Shown here in pieces: positions 1-6,472 of a stretch of 13,303 bases of DNA. The position numbers were made by a program, and so were the translations under genes. Under the pieces are notes generated by a model, which saw only the letters and a program-made list of their open reading frames with translations, was not told the origin of the DNA and did no database searches. Origin of the DNA: Pseudomonadota bacterium (GTDB taxonomy: Bacteria; Pseudomonadota; Alphaproteobacteria; Rhizobiales; Tepidamorphaceae); contig JAEYRQ010000028.1 of NCBI GenBank assembly GCA_023435545.1, forward strand, positions 1 through 13,303, written 5' to 3'. Within the stretch, counting starts at the first letter, position 1. Each line of letters begins with the position of its first letter.

Positions 1-1804
1 CGGTGACCCCGCGCCCTCCGGCGCTGTGCTGCAGGCGCACCATCGCGCCGACCTTCGCGGCCAGCTTCGCGACCACGTACTGACCCAGGTAGCGGGTCGG
101 CATGCCTTCGAGCTCGTCGAGGCCGGCGATGCGCTGGTTCGCGGCGAGCAGCTCGACATCGGTCATGCCCACGCCGTGGTCGATGATCGCGAGCTGGTAG
201 CCACCCTGACCGAGGGACCGGCCGTCGATCTCGACGGTGGAGTCCGGCGGCGAGAAGCCCAGAGCGTTCTCGATCAGCTCCGACAGCAGGTGGATCAGGT
301 CGATCACGACCGGCCCCGAGAGGGTGGCCTCACGCAGGTGGCCGATGCGGACCCGTTCGAAGTCCTCGACCTCGCTCATCGCCGCCCGGACGACCTCGGC
401 GACCGGTGCGGGTGCACGACGGCGGCGCGGGGTCTCGGAGCCGGCGAGGATCAGCAGCGACTCGGCGTTGCGTCGCATGCGGCTCGCGAGGTGGTCGAGC
501 TTGAAGAGGTGCTCGAGGAACGCGGGGTCGGTCTCCCGGGTCTCGAGCGAGGTGATGAAGTCGAGCTGGCGGGCGAGCAGCGTCTGGTTGCGTCGACCGA
601 GGTTCGTCATCGCCTCGGCCTGGTTGACCCGGAGCGCGGCCTGCTCGCTCGCGAGGCGCAGCGCGGTGTCCTGCACGTCGTTGAACGCCGCGGCGACCTC
701 GTGGACCTCGGCGGCACCCGTCGCGCGCAGCGCCGGCAGGTGCAGCTCCTCGCCGACCTGGTCCTGCTGGGCCTTCACTGCGTCGGGCAGGCGGGTCGTG
801 GCGACTTCTTCGGCCTGGGTGGCCAGGTCCTGCAGCGGGCGGGCGATCGAGCGAACCGCCCGGCGCAACAGCAGCGCGCTGATCAGGACGATCGCCACCG
901 CGGCGATCGCAGCGAGGAAGAGGAGCTGACGGCTCCGGCTCGCGAACTCGTCCACGACCGCGACGGCGTCGGCCTCGGCGGCGTCCTGCAGCTCGGTCAG
1001 CGTCTCGCTGCGCTGGTCGAGCCCGGCGGTCCACGCGGTGAAGTCGCGCGGGCCACGCTCGGTGAACACGTCGCGTCGGACCGAGTCGGCCGCCGACATC
1101 GAGTAGCCGACGCCCTCGATGAGCAGGCCCAGCTCGGTCGGCGCCGAGGCGGCGGCGAGAGCGGTGTAGGACTCCTGCTCCGACGCGAGGCCCATCAGCG
1201 CCTGGAAGGAGGTGGCGTCGAGCTCGCCCTCCTGGGCGACGATGAGCGTCAGGTCGCGCTCCTGGGACGACGCGGCCTGGGCACGGGCGAGGTAGTCGGT
1301 GGTGCTCGCCGCGCTGTCGTCCACCGACTCACCGGTGTCGATCGCGACGGTGGACAGGTCGAGCAGCTGGCCGATCGTCGTGGAGTAGGCCGCGAGCGCG
1401 ACACGTCCGCCGAGCTCGTTGCCCGACACCCGCTGCGCGGCGCTCAGGCGGATCAGCGCCCGGTCGGTGAGCTCCTGGAGCTCCCCGCCGATCGCGTTCG
1501 CCCGACCCTCCAGCGCGTCGGCCGCCGCCTGCACCGCCTCGCGCAGCTCGGGGGTCGACGCCTTGGCCTCGATCAGGGTGCGGCGCTCCGCCTCGAGCGC
1601 GTCGACGAGCCGGTACGAGCTCAGCGCCAGGTCGGTGCGTTCCTGGAGCCCCGCTGCCTCGGCGGACTGGGTCCAACCGAGGTACACGCCGTACCCGGTC
1701 ACGGCCAGCAGACCGGCGAGGGGGATCGCCATCAGCATCAGCAGCCGGGTGCTGATGCGGAGGCGACGGGACTGATGTTCTTCGGTCTTCCGTTGCCGTG
1801 CCAC
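1..1804 (-). CDS. NIT-type sensor histidine kinase (3' end off the left edge)
   Basis: Membrane sensor kinase of the actinobacterial nitrate/nitrite-sensor (NIT) type. It should sense a signal outside the cell and phosphorylate an unseen partner. Read on the minus strand from GTG at 1804, it has a short basic N-terminus, a first membrane helix (about residues 21-42), a mostly helical extracytoplasmic domain, and a second helix (about 293-313). A HAMP region follows, then a dimerisation segment with FKLDHLASRMRRNAE (His about 438). The ATPase domain has an N-box ELIENALGFSPP (Asn about 513) and a G1 box DHGVGM (Asp about 542). The frame is still open at base 1 in GGRGVT, close to the usual domain end. 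The start is uncertain: an in-frame ATG at 1984 would add 60 Arg/Pro-rich residues but would run over the map promoter, so I prefer GTG 1804, although no clear ribosome site precedes it. In actinobacteria such kinases often head 'conservon' (CvnA-type) operons, so roadblock, DUF742 and GTPase genes may lie beyond the left edge; this is inference. Confidence 0.85.
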   Translation of the reverse strand, partial: MARQRKTEEHQSRRLRISTRLLMLMAIPLAGLLAVTGYGVYLGWTQSAEAAGLQERTDLALSSYRLVDALEAERRTLIEAKASTPELREAVQAAADALEGRANAIGGELQELTDRALIRLSAAQRVSGNELGGRVALAAYSTTIGQLLDLSTVAIDTGESVDDSAASTTDYLARAQAASSQERDLTLIVAQEGELDATSFQALMGLASEQESYTALAAASAPTELGLLIEGVGYSMSAADSVRRDVFTERGPRDFTAWTAGLDQRSETLTELQDAAEADAVAVVDEFASRSRQLLFLAAIAAVAIVLISALLLRRAVRSIARPLQDLATQAEEVATTRLPDAVKAQQDQVGEELHLPALRATGAAEVHEVAAAFNDVQDTALRLASEQAALRVNQAEAMTNLGRRNQTLLARQLDFITSLETRETDPAFLEHLFKLDHLASRMRRNAESLLILAGSETPRRRRAPAPVAEVVRAAMSEVEDFERVRIGHLREATLSGPVVIDLIHLLSELIENALGFSPPDSTVEIDGRSLGQGGYQLAIIDHGVGMTDVELLAANQRIAGLDELEGMPTRYLGQYVVAKLAAKVGAMVRLQHSAGGRGVT

Positions 1805-1978
1805 GGGAGACGGATCGACATCGCAGGCCCGCCGGTTGAGAAAATCGTCGCCGGCGCGCGGCCGCAGCGGCCCGAAGAAAATGCGGTCGACCGACGCCCG
1901 GCGCCGAGGCGGATCGGGACCACGGGTCGGCGGGGAGCGCGCCCCGCGGGCCGCGGATCGCACCGCCCGGCGGTCTCG

Positions 1979-1991
1979 TAACATCGAGGCG
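1979..1991 (+). promoter_or_regulatory. Probable leaderless -10 promoter for map
   Basis: A TAACAT hexamer (1979-1984) matches the actinobacterial TANNNT -10 element and sits exactly 7 nt before the map ATG at 1992. This places the expected transcription start at or next to the A of the start codon, the known signature of leaderless actinobacterial transcripts. No well-spaced Shine-Dalgarno is present (GAGG at 1986-1989 is too close). No convincing -35 box is seen. The element occupies the 3' part of the 187-bp gap between the divergent kinase and map genes. I saw no clear minus-strand promoter in the rest of that gap. Confidence 0.5.
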
Positions 1992-2933
1992 ATGGGCAAA
2001 CGTCGCCGCCGAGCCGCACTTCCGCCGCCTCCGTCCGACCCGGTCACACCGGGGCTGGTCGGACCGATGCGCACCGTGAAGGTCGGCATCGCCCGGCCCG
2101 AGTACGCCGCGACGGGCCAGCCCTCGGCTCGTGAGAGCCGGGCCATCCGCACCGACGACGAGATCCTCGCGATGCGCACCGCGGGTCGCGTCGCCGCCGA
2201 GGCGTTGATCGAGGTCGGCCGCCACGTCCGACCGGGCGTGACCGGCGACGAGCTGGACCGCATCGGGCACGAGTTCATGGTCGACGCCGGCGCCTACCCG
2301 TCCACGCTCAACTACCGGGGCTTCCCGAAGTCGCTGTGCACCTCGGTGAACGAGGTCGTGTGCCACGGCATCCCCGACTCACGGAAGCTGGTCGACGGCG
2401 ACATCGTGAACGTCGACGTCACCGCCTACATCGAGGGCGTGCACGGCGACACCTCGTGCACCTTCCTCGTCGGCGAGGTCGACGAGGCGTCCGCTGCGCT
2501 CGTGCGCCGCACCCGTGCGGCGATGCACGCGGGCATCTCGGTCGTGCGACCCAAGGCGCGCATCTACGAGATCGGTCGGGCGATCGAGCAGTCGGTCGCG
2601 GAGTACGGCTACGGCGTCGTGCGCGAGTTCATCGGCCACGGCATCGGCGACCAGTTCCACACCAGCCTGCAGATCCCGCACTACTACGACCCCCACAACG
2701 ACACCGTGCTGCTGCCCGGCATGACGTTCACCGTCGAGCCGATGATCAACGTGGGCAGTCCCCGGCTCGAGATGTGGGACGACGGCTGGACCGTGGTGAC
2801 CCGCGACCTGCAGCGCTCCGCGCAGTTCGAGCACACCGTGCTGGTCACCGAGGACGGCCACGAGCTGCTGACGGTCGCCGCGGACGGCAGCTCGGCCGAC
2901 ACGCTCTTCGCCGACGTCGCACTCGGCGCCTGA
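1992..2933 (+). CDS. map: Methionine aminopeptidase, type I, MapB-like
   Basis: Cytosolic metalloenzyme that removes the initiator methionine from new proteins. The 313-aa product has all five metal ligands of the family: D142 (VNVDVTAY), D153 (HGDTSCTF), H216 (IGHGIGDQFH), E249 (TVEPM) and E280 (QFEHTVLV). The active-site histidines H125 (CHGIPD) and H223 are also present. About 50 residues precede the catalytic core, with a PPPP stretch and a RPEYAATG segment like the N-terminal extension of mycobacterial type Ic enzymes (MapB), supporting an actinobacterial origin. The frame is open upstream to 1836, but ATG 1992 is preferred because a -10-like hexamer lies 7 nt before it, and the extra upstream residues are Arg-rich and unlike the family. 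The gene stands alone, divergent from the sensor kinase and 94 bp before the SAF-domain gene. Confidence 0.95.
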   Translation: MGKRRRRAALPPPPSDPVTPGLVGPMRTVKVGIARPEYAATGQPSARESRAIRTDDEILAMRTAGRVAAEALIEVGRHVRPGVTGDELDRIGHEFMVDAGAYPSTLNYRGFPKSLCTSVNEVVCHGIPDSRKLVDGDIVNVDVTAYIEGVHGDTSCTFLVGEVDEASAALVRRTRAAMHAGISVVRPKARIYEIGRAIEQSVAEYGYGVVREFIGHGIGDQFHTSLQIPHYYDPHNDTVLLPGMTFTVEPMINVGSPRLEMWDDGWTVVTRDLQRSAQFEHTVLVTEDGHELLTVAADGSSADTLFADVALGA

Positions 2934-2957
2934 CCGACGCGCCACCGGCGGTCCATC

Positions 2958-2983
2958 TCCGCGGCCCCGCACGACCCCGCGGA
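2958..2983 (+). terminator. Weak hairpin downstream of map
   Basis: A 7-bp perfect inverted repeat, TCCGCGG and CCGCGGA, with a 12-nt loop, lies 25 nt after the map stop codon. There is no following T-tract, so it is at best a weak or Rho-assisted terminator. In such GC-rich DNA a 7-bp repeat may also be chance. Confidence 0.25.
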
Positions 2984-3017
2984 CCTGCACTTCCCCGCAT
3001 CCGTCACCATCGAGGAC

Positions 3018-3023
3018 GAGGAG
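3018..3023 (+). promoter_or_regulatory. Ribosome binding site of the SAF-domain gene
   Basis: GAGGAG 4 nt before GTG 3028 fixes this non-ATG start. It contrasts with the leaderless arrangement of the preceding map gene. Confidence 0.55.
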
Positions 3024-3027
3024 CAGT

Positions 3028-3756
3028 GTGCGGCCGCGGCATCGGCGAACCAGGGGGCCCTCGGGCTTGCGCGAGCAGGTCCCGCGCGAACAGGGCCTGC
3101 GCCAGCAGAGCCTGCTCGACCGGGCCCGGCGACGGGCAGCGAGGGCCGCGTCACGCGTGCGACGCTCGTGGCTCGCTCGCCGTGTCGCGCGGCGACGCGC
3201 CGCCGCGCTGAGCCTCGCGGCGTTGGCCGCGTGGGGCGTGACCGGCACGTCGGAACAGGCGCGACGTGACCGCGAACGGTGGGGACCGACCCGCCGTGTC
3301 GTGGTCGCGACCCGCGACATCGAGGCGGGCTCGGTCGTCGATGCCGGCAACGCCGTGATCGACGAGCGGCCCGTGCCGATGGTGCCGCAGGGGGCGCTGC
3401 GCGAGGTGCCCGTCGGTCGGCGGGTGCGCGTCGACGTGCCCGCCGGAGAGGCGCTGCTCTCTCCCCGCCTCGCCGGGTCCTCGCACGGCGAGCTGGCCGC
3501 TCGGCGGCCCGAGGGCGGCGCGGCGGTGACCTTTCCCCTGACCGAGGTGCACCCGGTGCTCGCCATCGGTGACCGGGTCGACGTCTACGCGTCGGTCAGC
3601 GACGTGTCGGGCACCGCCTCGGCGCGCGTCGCCGGCGCGGCGGCGGTGGTCGGGATCGACGGCGATTCGGTGACCGTCGCCGTGTCGGCCGACGAGGTCA
3701 GGGCGGCTGCGGCGGCGTCGTTGTCACCGGGCGTCGCGATCGTCGTGCGGCGATGA
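3028..3756 (+). CDS. SAF-domain membrane protein, CpaB/RcpC-like
   Basis: A 242-aa protein with a very basic, cytoplasmic-type N-terminus (residues 1-57), one membrane helix (about 57-73), and an extracytoplasmic SAF domain (about 89-148) with the typical pattern ATRDIEAGSVVDAGN...VGRRVRVDVPAGEALL. The remainder (about 164-242) resembles the C-terminal part of CpaB/RcpC pilus-assembly proteins, including AIGDRVDVYASV and an ending rich in valine and alanine. The start is GTG, supported by a GAGGAG ribosome site at 3018-3023 with a 4-nt gap. CpaB proteins take part in Flp/Tad pilus assembly, but stand-alone short SAF proteins are common in actinobacteria and no pilus gene is visible here, so the role is unresolved. 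An inverted repeat inside the early coding region (CGAGCAGG at 3072-3079, CCTGCTCG at 3111-3118) has no obvious purpose. Confidence 0.75.
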   Translation: MRPRHRRTRGPSGLREQVPREQGLRQQSLLDRARRRAARAASRVRRSWLARRVARRRAAALSLAALAAWGVTGTSEQARRDRERWGPTRRVVVATRDIEAGSVVDAGNAVIDERPVPMVPQGALREVPVGRRVRVDVPAGEALLSPRLAGSSHGELAARRPEGGAAVTFPLTEVHPVLAIGDRVDVYASVSDVSGTASARVAGAAAVVGIDGDSVTVAVSADEVRAAAAASLSPGVAIVVRR

Positions 3757-3771
3757 CGGCGCACCGACACC

Positions 3772-3784
3772 GCGGGCTCCCCGC
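3772..3784. terminator. Small hairpin between converging genes
   Basis: A 5-bp stem GCGGG/CCCGC with a 3-nt loop sits in the 38-bp gap between the SAF gene (plus) and the minus-strand coding tail that ends at 3795. It could act in both directions but has no T-tract and is short. Confidence 0.2.
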
Positions 3785-3794
3785 CAGGACGGAA

Positions 3795-3905
3795 TCAGGC
3801 GCCGGAGATCGACACGTCGTCGATGACCAGCGACGCGGCGCCGTGGCCCGAGGTCAGCCACTCGAAGTCGCCGCCGACCTCGCGCACGTCGAGCAGCAGG
3901 CGCTG
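3795..3905 (-). pseudogene. C-terminal fragment of an unidentified left-hand protein
   Basis: The last 36 codons of the minus-strand frame encode a tail unlike any histidine kinase: after the junction it reads [18 protein letters not shown] and finishes with [12 protein letters not shown] and TGA. The IDDVSI ending resembles the last strand of beta-sandwich (LamG/MAM/carbohydrate-binding-type) domains in secreted proteins, but 36 residues are too few to identify the family. I infer that this is the genuine 3' end of a left-hand (actinobacterial) gene converging on the SAF gene, whose 5' part has been replaced by unrelated DNA at the seam. It stays in frame with the upstream kinase, probably by chance. 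Confidence 0.55.
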
Positions 3906-5261
3906 CAGCGTCGAGGCGACGGTCAGGCTGATGCCGACGGGGTTGTTCACCTCGTGCGCGACGCCCGCCACCAGCCCGCCGAGCGCAGCGAGCTTCTCGG
4001 CGTCGATGAGGTTGCGCTGCGTGTCGCGGAGCTCGGCCAGCGCGCTCTCGGCGCGTTCCTTCGCCGTGATCAGTTCCTCCTCCGCCTTGCGCTTGGCGAT
4101 CGCGTTCTCGCGGAACACCTCGATCGCCACCGCCATGTCGCCGATCTCGTCGTCCCCGGCGAAGTCACCGAGGCGGTGGTCGTAATTGCCCTCGGCGATC
4201 TCGCGCATGGCGATCATCAGGTCGTAGAGCGGCACGACGAGGCTGCGGGCAATCGCCATGCTGAAGAGCACGATCAGCCCGATGAAGACGATCGTCACCG
4301 CGATGATGCGCCGGTAGACATCGCTCAGGGCCTCGTCGAAGCGGGACTGGGCGGCCGCCTCGCGCCGACCTGCGATCTCGGCCATGTCGGCGATCGCCCG
4401 CTCCATGCGCGCCTGATTGCCGTCGATGACCTCGTGCAGGAGTCGCGCCTGGGTAGTGAAGCTCTCTTCCAGCCGCCGCAAACCACGGTTGACGATGCCG
4501 GCCCGGTCCAGCAGTGCCATCAGCACCTGGCGCTGCATGTCGGTGTCGGCGAGGTCGAGCATCACCGGTGCCGTCCGCTCGATGATCTCGATGTTGCGCC
4601 GGGCGGCCGTCGCGGCGTCGGGGGCGAGAGAGAGATAGTAGGAATTGGCAGCGACCAGCATCGCCGAGAAGGCCTCGCGGGACTTGCCGAGCGCGGGCCA
4701 GATCAGCGAGCCGCCGTTGCGGGTCGAGCTGTCGATGATGGAGTAGAGCCCGGCCATCTCGCTCGCGGGCGCCAGCACGTCCTGCTCATAGATCGTCGCG
4801 ATCGCGGTGCGCACGTCGCGCAGGTCCTCGAAGCCGCCGAGGAAGGACTCCATGGCCCGCTTCAGCGCGCCCGCCGGCTCCGCCAGCGCCGGATCCGCCA
4901 TGGCGGGAGCGTCGAGCGCGCTGAGCAGCGCCGCGCGCCTCTGCTCGATCTCGGCGAGCACGGTTGCGCGCGGCTGGTTGAAGTAGCGGTGGATCACGCT
5001 CTGCAATCGCCCGGCCTGCGTCTCGATGACGATAAGCTCGCGGTCGGCGCGCTTGGCCGTCTCCAGTTCGTCCCAGGCGCCGCCGATCACCCGGCCGCCG
5101 TCCCACACCAGCAGCGCGAAGACCACCACCACCGCCGAGTTGAGCACCGCCAGCGCGAAAATGCGCCGGCGGATCGGCCAGGACCGGAACAGCAGTTCCA
5201 GCCCCAGGGTCCATGAGCGGCCAGGAGGCCGCCGATCCGAAATAAGGGCGGAGCTGGTCAC
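3795..5261 (-). CDS. TorS-like sensor histidine kinase, ATPase domain lost at the chimera seam
   Basis: The 488-residue frame holds the front two-thirds of a membrane sensor kinase. A first helix (about 34-56) is followed by a long, mostly helical periplasmic region (about 57-317). The second helix is at about 318-338, then HAMP (about 339-392, with [21 protein letters not shown]), a coiled coil (about 390-420), and the phospho-acceptor box [20 protein letters not shown] with His 436. After residue 452 the sequence becomes an unrelated 36-residue tail, so the second dimerisation helix and the whole ATP-binding domain (N, G1, G2 boxes) are missing. The start is GTG, 6 nt after the dctP stop codon, indicating translational coupling. 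The helical sensor region and the binding-protein neighbour recall TorS, whose periplasmic domain docks TorT. The native gene is probably intact in its own genome, and the truncation here is most likely an artefact. Confidence 0.8.
   Translation of the reverse strand: MTSSALISDRRPPGRSWTLGLELLFRSWPIRRRIFALAVLNSAVVVVFALLVWDGGRVIGGAWDELETAKRADRELIVIETQAGRLQSVIHRYFNQPRATVLAEIEQRRAALLSALDAPAMADPALAEPAGALKRAMESFLGGFEDLRDVRTAIATIYEQDVLAPASEMAGLYSIIDSSTRNGGSLIWPALGKSREAFSAMLVAANSYYLSLAPDAATAARRNIEIIERTAPVMLDLADTDMQRQVLMALLDRAGIVNRGLRRLEESFTTQARLLHEVIDGNQARMERAIADMAEIAGRREAAAQSRFDEALSDVYRRIIAVTIVFIGLIVLFSMAIARSLVVPLYDLMIAMREIAEGNYDHRLGDFAGDDEIGDMAVAIEVFRENAIAKRKAEEELITAKERAESALAELRDTQRNLIDAEKLAALGGLVAGVAHEVNNPVGISLTVASTLQRLLLDVREVGGDFEWLTSGHGAASLVIDDVSISGA
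3903..3911. other. Chimera junction between two genomes
   Basis: Minus-strand kinase sequence is normal through GISLTVAS (residues 443-450), followed by T451-L452 and then abruptly non-kinase sequence from Q453. The bases at the seam contain CTGCAG (3903-3908). Protein families left of here are of actinobacterial type; those right of here are of alphaproteobacterial type. No transposase, integrase, tRNA or repeat accompanies the change. An assembly or amplification chimera is the simplest explanation. The exact breakpoint could shift by a few codons. Confidence 0.7.
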
Positions 5262-5267
5262 GCCGGC

Positions 5268-6254
5268 CTACCGCACCAAACGGATCCGCTCGACCAGGTC
5301 GCGCATCCGCTCGTCGGCCAGCGCTTCGTCGTAGAGGGGTTGCATCGCAGCGGCGAACGGCTCGTGGTCGATGTCCTCGATAACAGTCACGCCGGCATTC
5401 CTCGCCTTGAGCCGGGCCTCGGCCTCGCTCGCCATCCAGAGCCCCCGCATATAGGCGGCCGAATCGCGCGCGGCCTCGCGGAAAATCCGCCGGTCGTCCT
5501 CCGACAGCCCGTCCCATGCCTTCTGCGACATCACCAGCACCTCCGGGCTCATCGTGTGTCGGGTCAGCGTGTAGTAGGGGGCCGACAGGTAGTGTCCCGT
5601 GGTGATGTAGGAGGGCCAGTTGTTCTCGGCTCCGTCGATCAGGCCGGCGCTGAGCGCGGTGGCGATCTGGCCGTAGGGGAGCGCCACCGGCTCAGCCCCG
5701 AGCGCGCGCACCATGTCGATCATCAGGTCGGACTGCTGGACCCTGATTCTGAGGCCCTTGAGGTCCTCGATGCCGCGGACCGGCCGAATCCGGTTGTAGA
5801 TCGAGCGAATGCCGGAATCGTAGAATGCGAGGCCGACCAGACCATGATCGGCGAAGCTCGCCAGGATCTCCTCGCCGATCGGCCCGTCGATCACCGCGTA
5901 GAGGTGCTCCTCGTCGCGGAACAGGAACGGCATGGCCAGCACGCTCGCCTCGGGGATGAAGGCACCGAGCGGGGCGACGTTGATCCGGTTCAGATCGATG
6001 GCGCCGGCGCGCGTCTGCTCGATCGTCTCCTGCTCCTCGCCGAGCTGGCGGGAATGGAAGACGAGGATGCGGTGCCGGCCGTCGGTGCGCTCGCGCACCA
6101 GCCTGTCCATGAAGGCGAGCGCCTGGACGGTCGGGTAATGCTCGGGCTGGGTGTCGGCGGCGCGCAGGTCCCGCGCCTCGGACGAGGCAGCCACCAGACC
6201 GGCGAGGATCGCCGCAAGCACGCCGATCATTCGCAATCGATGCCATGGCGACAT
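5268..6254 (-). CDS. dctP: TRAP-type solute-binding protein, DctP family
   Basis: A secreted 328-aa binding protein of the TRAP transporter family, expected to capture a small organic acid or similar solute in the periplasm. It has an N-terminal signal peptide (residues about 1-27: short basic start, hydrophobic core GVLAAILAGLVAAS, cut near SEA). Family hallmarks are the ligand-arginine region LKGLRIRVQQSD (Arg about 171), the LPYGQIATALSAGLIDGAENN segment (194-212), and the usual overall length. ATG 6254 is chosen over a longer frame starting at 6329 because GGAGGGAA (6262-6269) lies 7 nt upstream and the signal peptide begins properly there. It lies 6 nt before the sensor kinase and no DctQ/DctM permease genes are seen, so it may act as the sensory partner of the kinase, as TorT does for TorS, rather than in transport. 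The ligand cannot be named from sequence alone. Confidence 0.92.
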   Translation of the reverse strand: MSPWHRLRMIGVLAAILAGLVAASSEARDLRAADTQPEHYPTVQALAFMDRLVRERTDGRHRILVFHSRQLGEEQETIEQTRAGAIDLNRINVAPLGAFIPEASVLAMPFLFRDEEHLYAVIDGPIGEEILASFADHGLVGLAFYDSGIRSIYNRIRPVRGIEDLKGLRIRVQQSDLMIDMVRALGAEPVALPYGQIATALSAGLIDGAENNWPSYITTGHYLSAPYYTLTRHTMSPEVLVMSQKAWDGLSEDDRRIFREAARDSAAYMRGLWMASEAEARLKARNAGVTVIEDIDHEPFAAAMQPLYDEALADERMRDLVERIRLVR

Positions 6255-6472
6255 CTGACGGTTCCCTCCAGCCGGTGCCGCGGACCTGCCGGATCGGGCA
6301 GGTTGGGCGGCGCATATTAATCCGAGCATGGCCGATCCGCCATCGGATGCGGCGCCGGCTCCGGGTCCTGCCCGGCCGGCCCTGGATCGGAGCGCGCAAT
6401 TCTATGTGGACGGCTGAATTTGCTTCGATAATATCGCGCCGTTCGGAATTGTCCTGCGGCGAACCACGACTC
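6255..6472. promoter_or_regulatory. Divergent control region between dctP and the response regulator
   Basis: This 218-bp gap must hold promoters for both the leftward dctP-kinase pair and the rightward regulator. It contains AT-rich patches (around 6313-6323 and 6398-6450) that stand out in GC-rich DNA. They include a small palindrome CGATA-A-TATCG (6426-6436) and three copies of a GAATT core: inverted at 6398-6402, direct at 6416-6420 and 6446-6450. The two direct copies are 30 bp apart, about three helical turns, which would suit an OmpR-family regulator. No clear sigma-70 boxes were identified. The role is inferred. Confidence 0.4.
6262..6269 (-). promoter_or_regulatory. Strong ribosome binding site of dctP
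   Basis: GGAGGGAA on the minus strand with a 7-nt gap to ATG 6254. It settles the start against the 25-codon longer frame. Confidence 0.75.

Noticed and set aside
26..1981. A 651-codon plus-strand frame
   Set aside because: It is the antisense shadow of the NIT sensor kinase. Its product is rich in Arg, Gly, Asp and Gln without any domain, whereas the opposite strand reads as a coherent kinase.
2336..3211. A 291-codon plus-strand frame
   Set aside because: It overlaps map and the SAF gene in another frame and encodes Arg/His-rich low-complexity sequence, an effect of high GC.
3903..3908. CTGCAG (a PstI site) at the seam as evidence of a cloning join
   Set aside because: A six-base site is expected by chance at this density in GC-rich DNA, and nothing else (vector, linker) is present. 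It is recorded only as a coincidence worth knowing.
3757..3911. A genomic island or horizontal transfer boundary
   Set aside because: No integrase, tRNA end, direct repeat or insertion sequence is found near the seam, and genes appear cut on both sides, which fits an artefact better.
3753..5216. A 487-codon plus-strand frame
   Set aside because: Antisense shadow of the sensor kinase; the minus strand has membrane helices, HAMP and the H-box.
5340..6320. A 326-codon plus-strand frame over dctP
   Set aside because: Antisense shadow of the binding-protein gene, with no signal peptide or domain.
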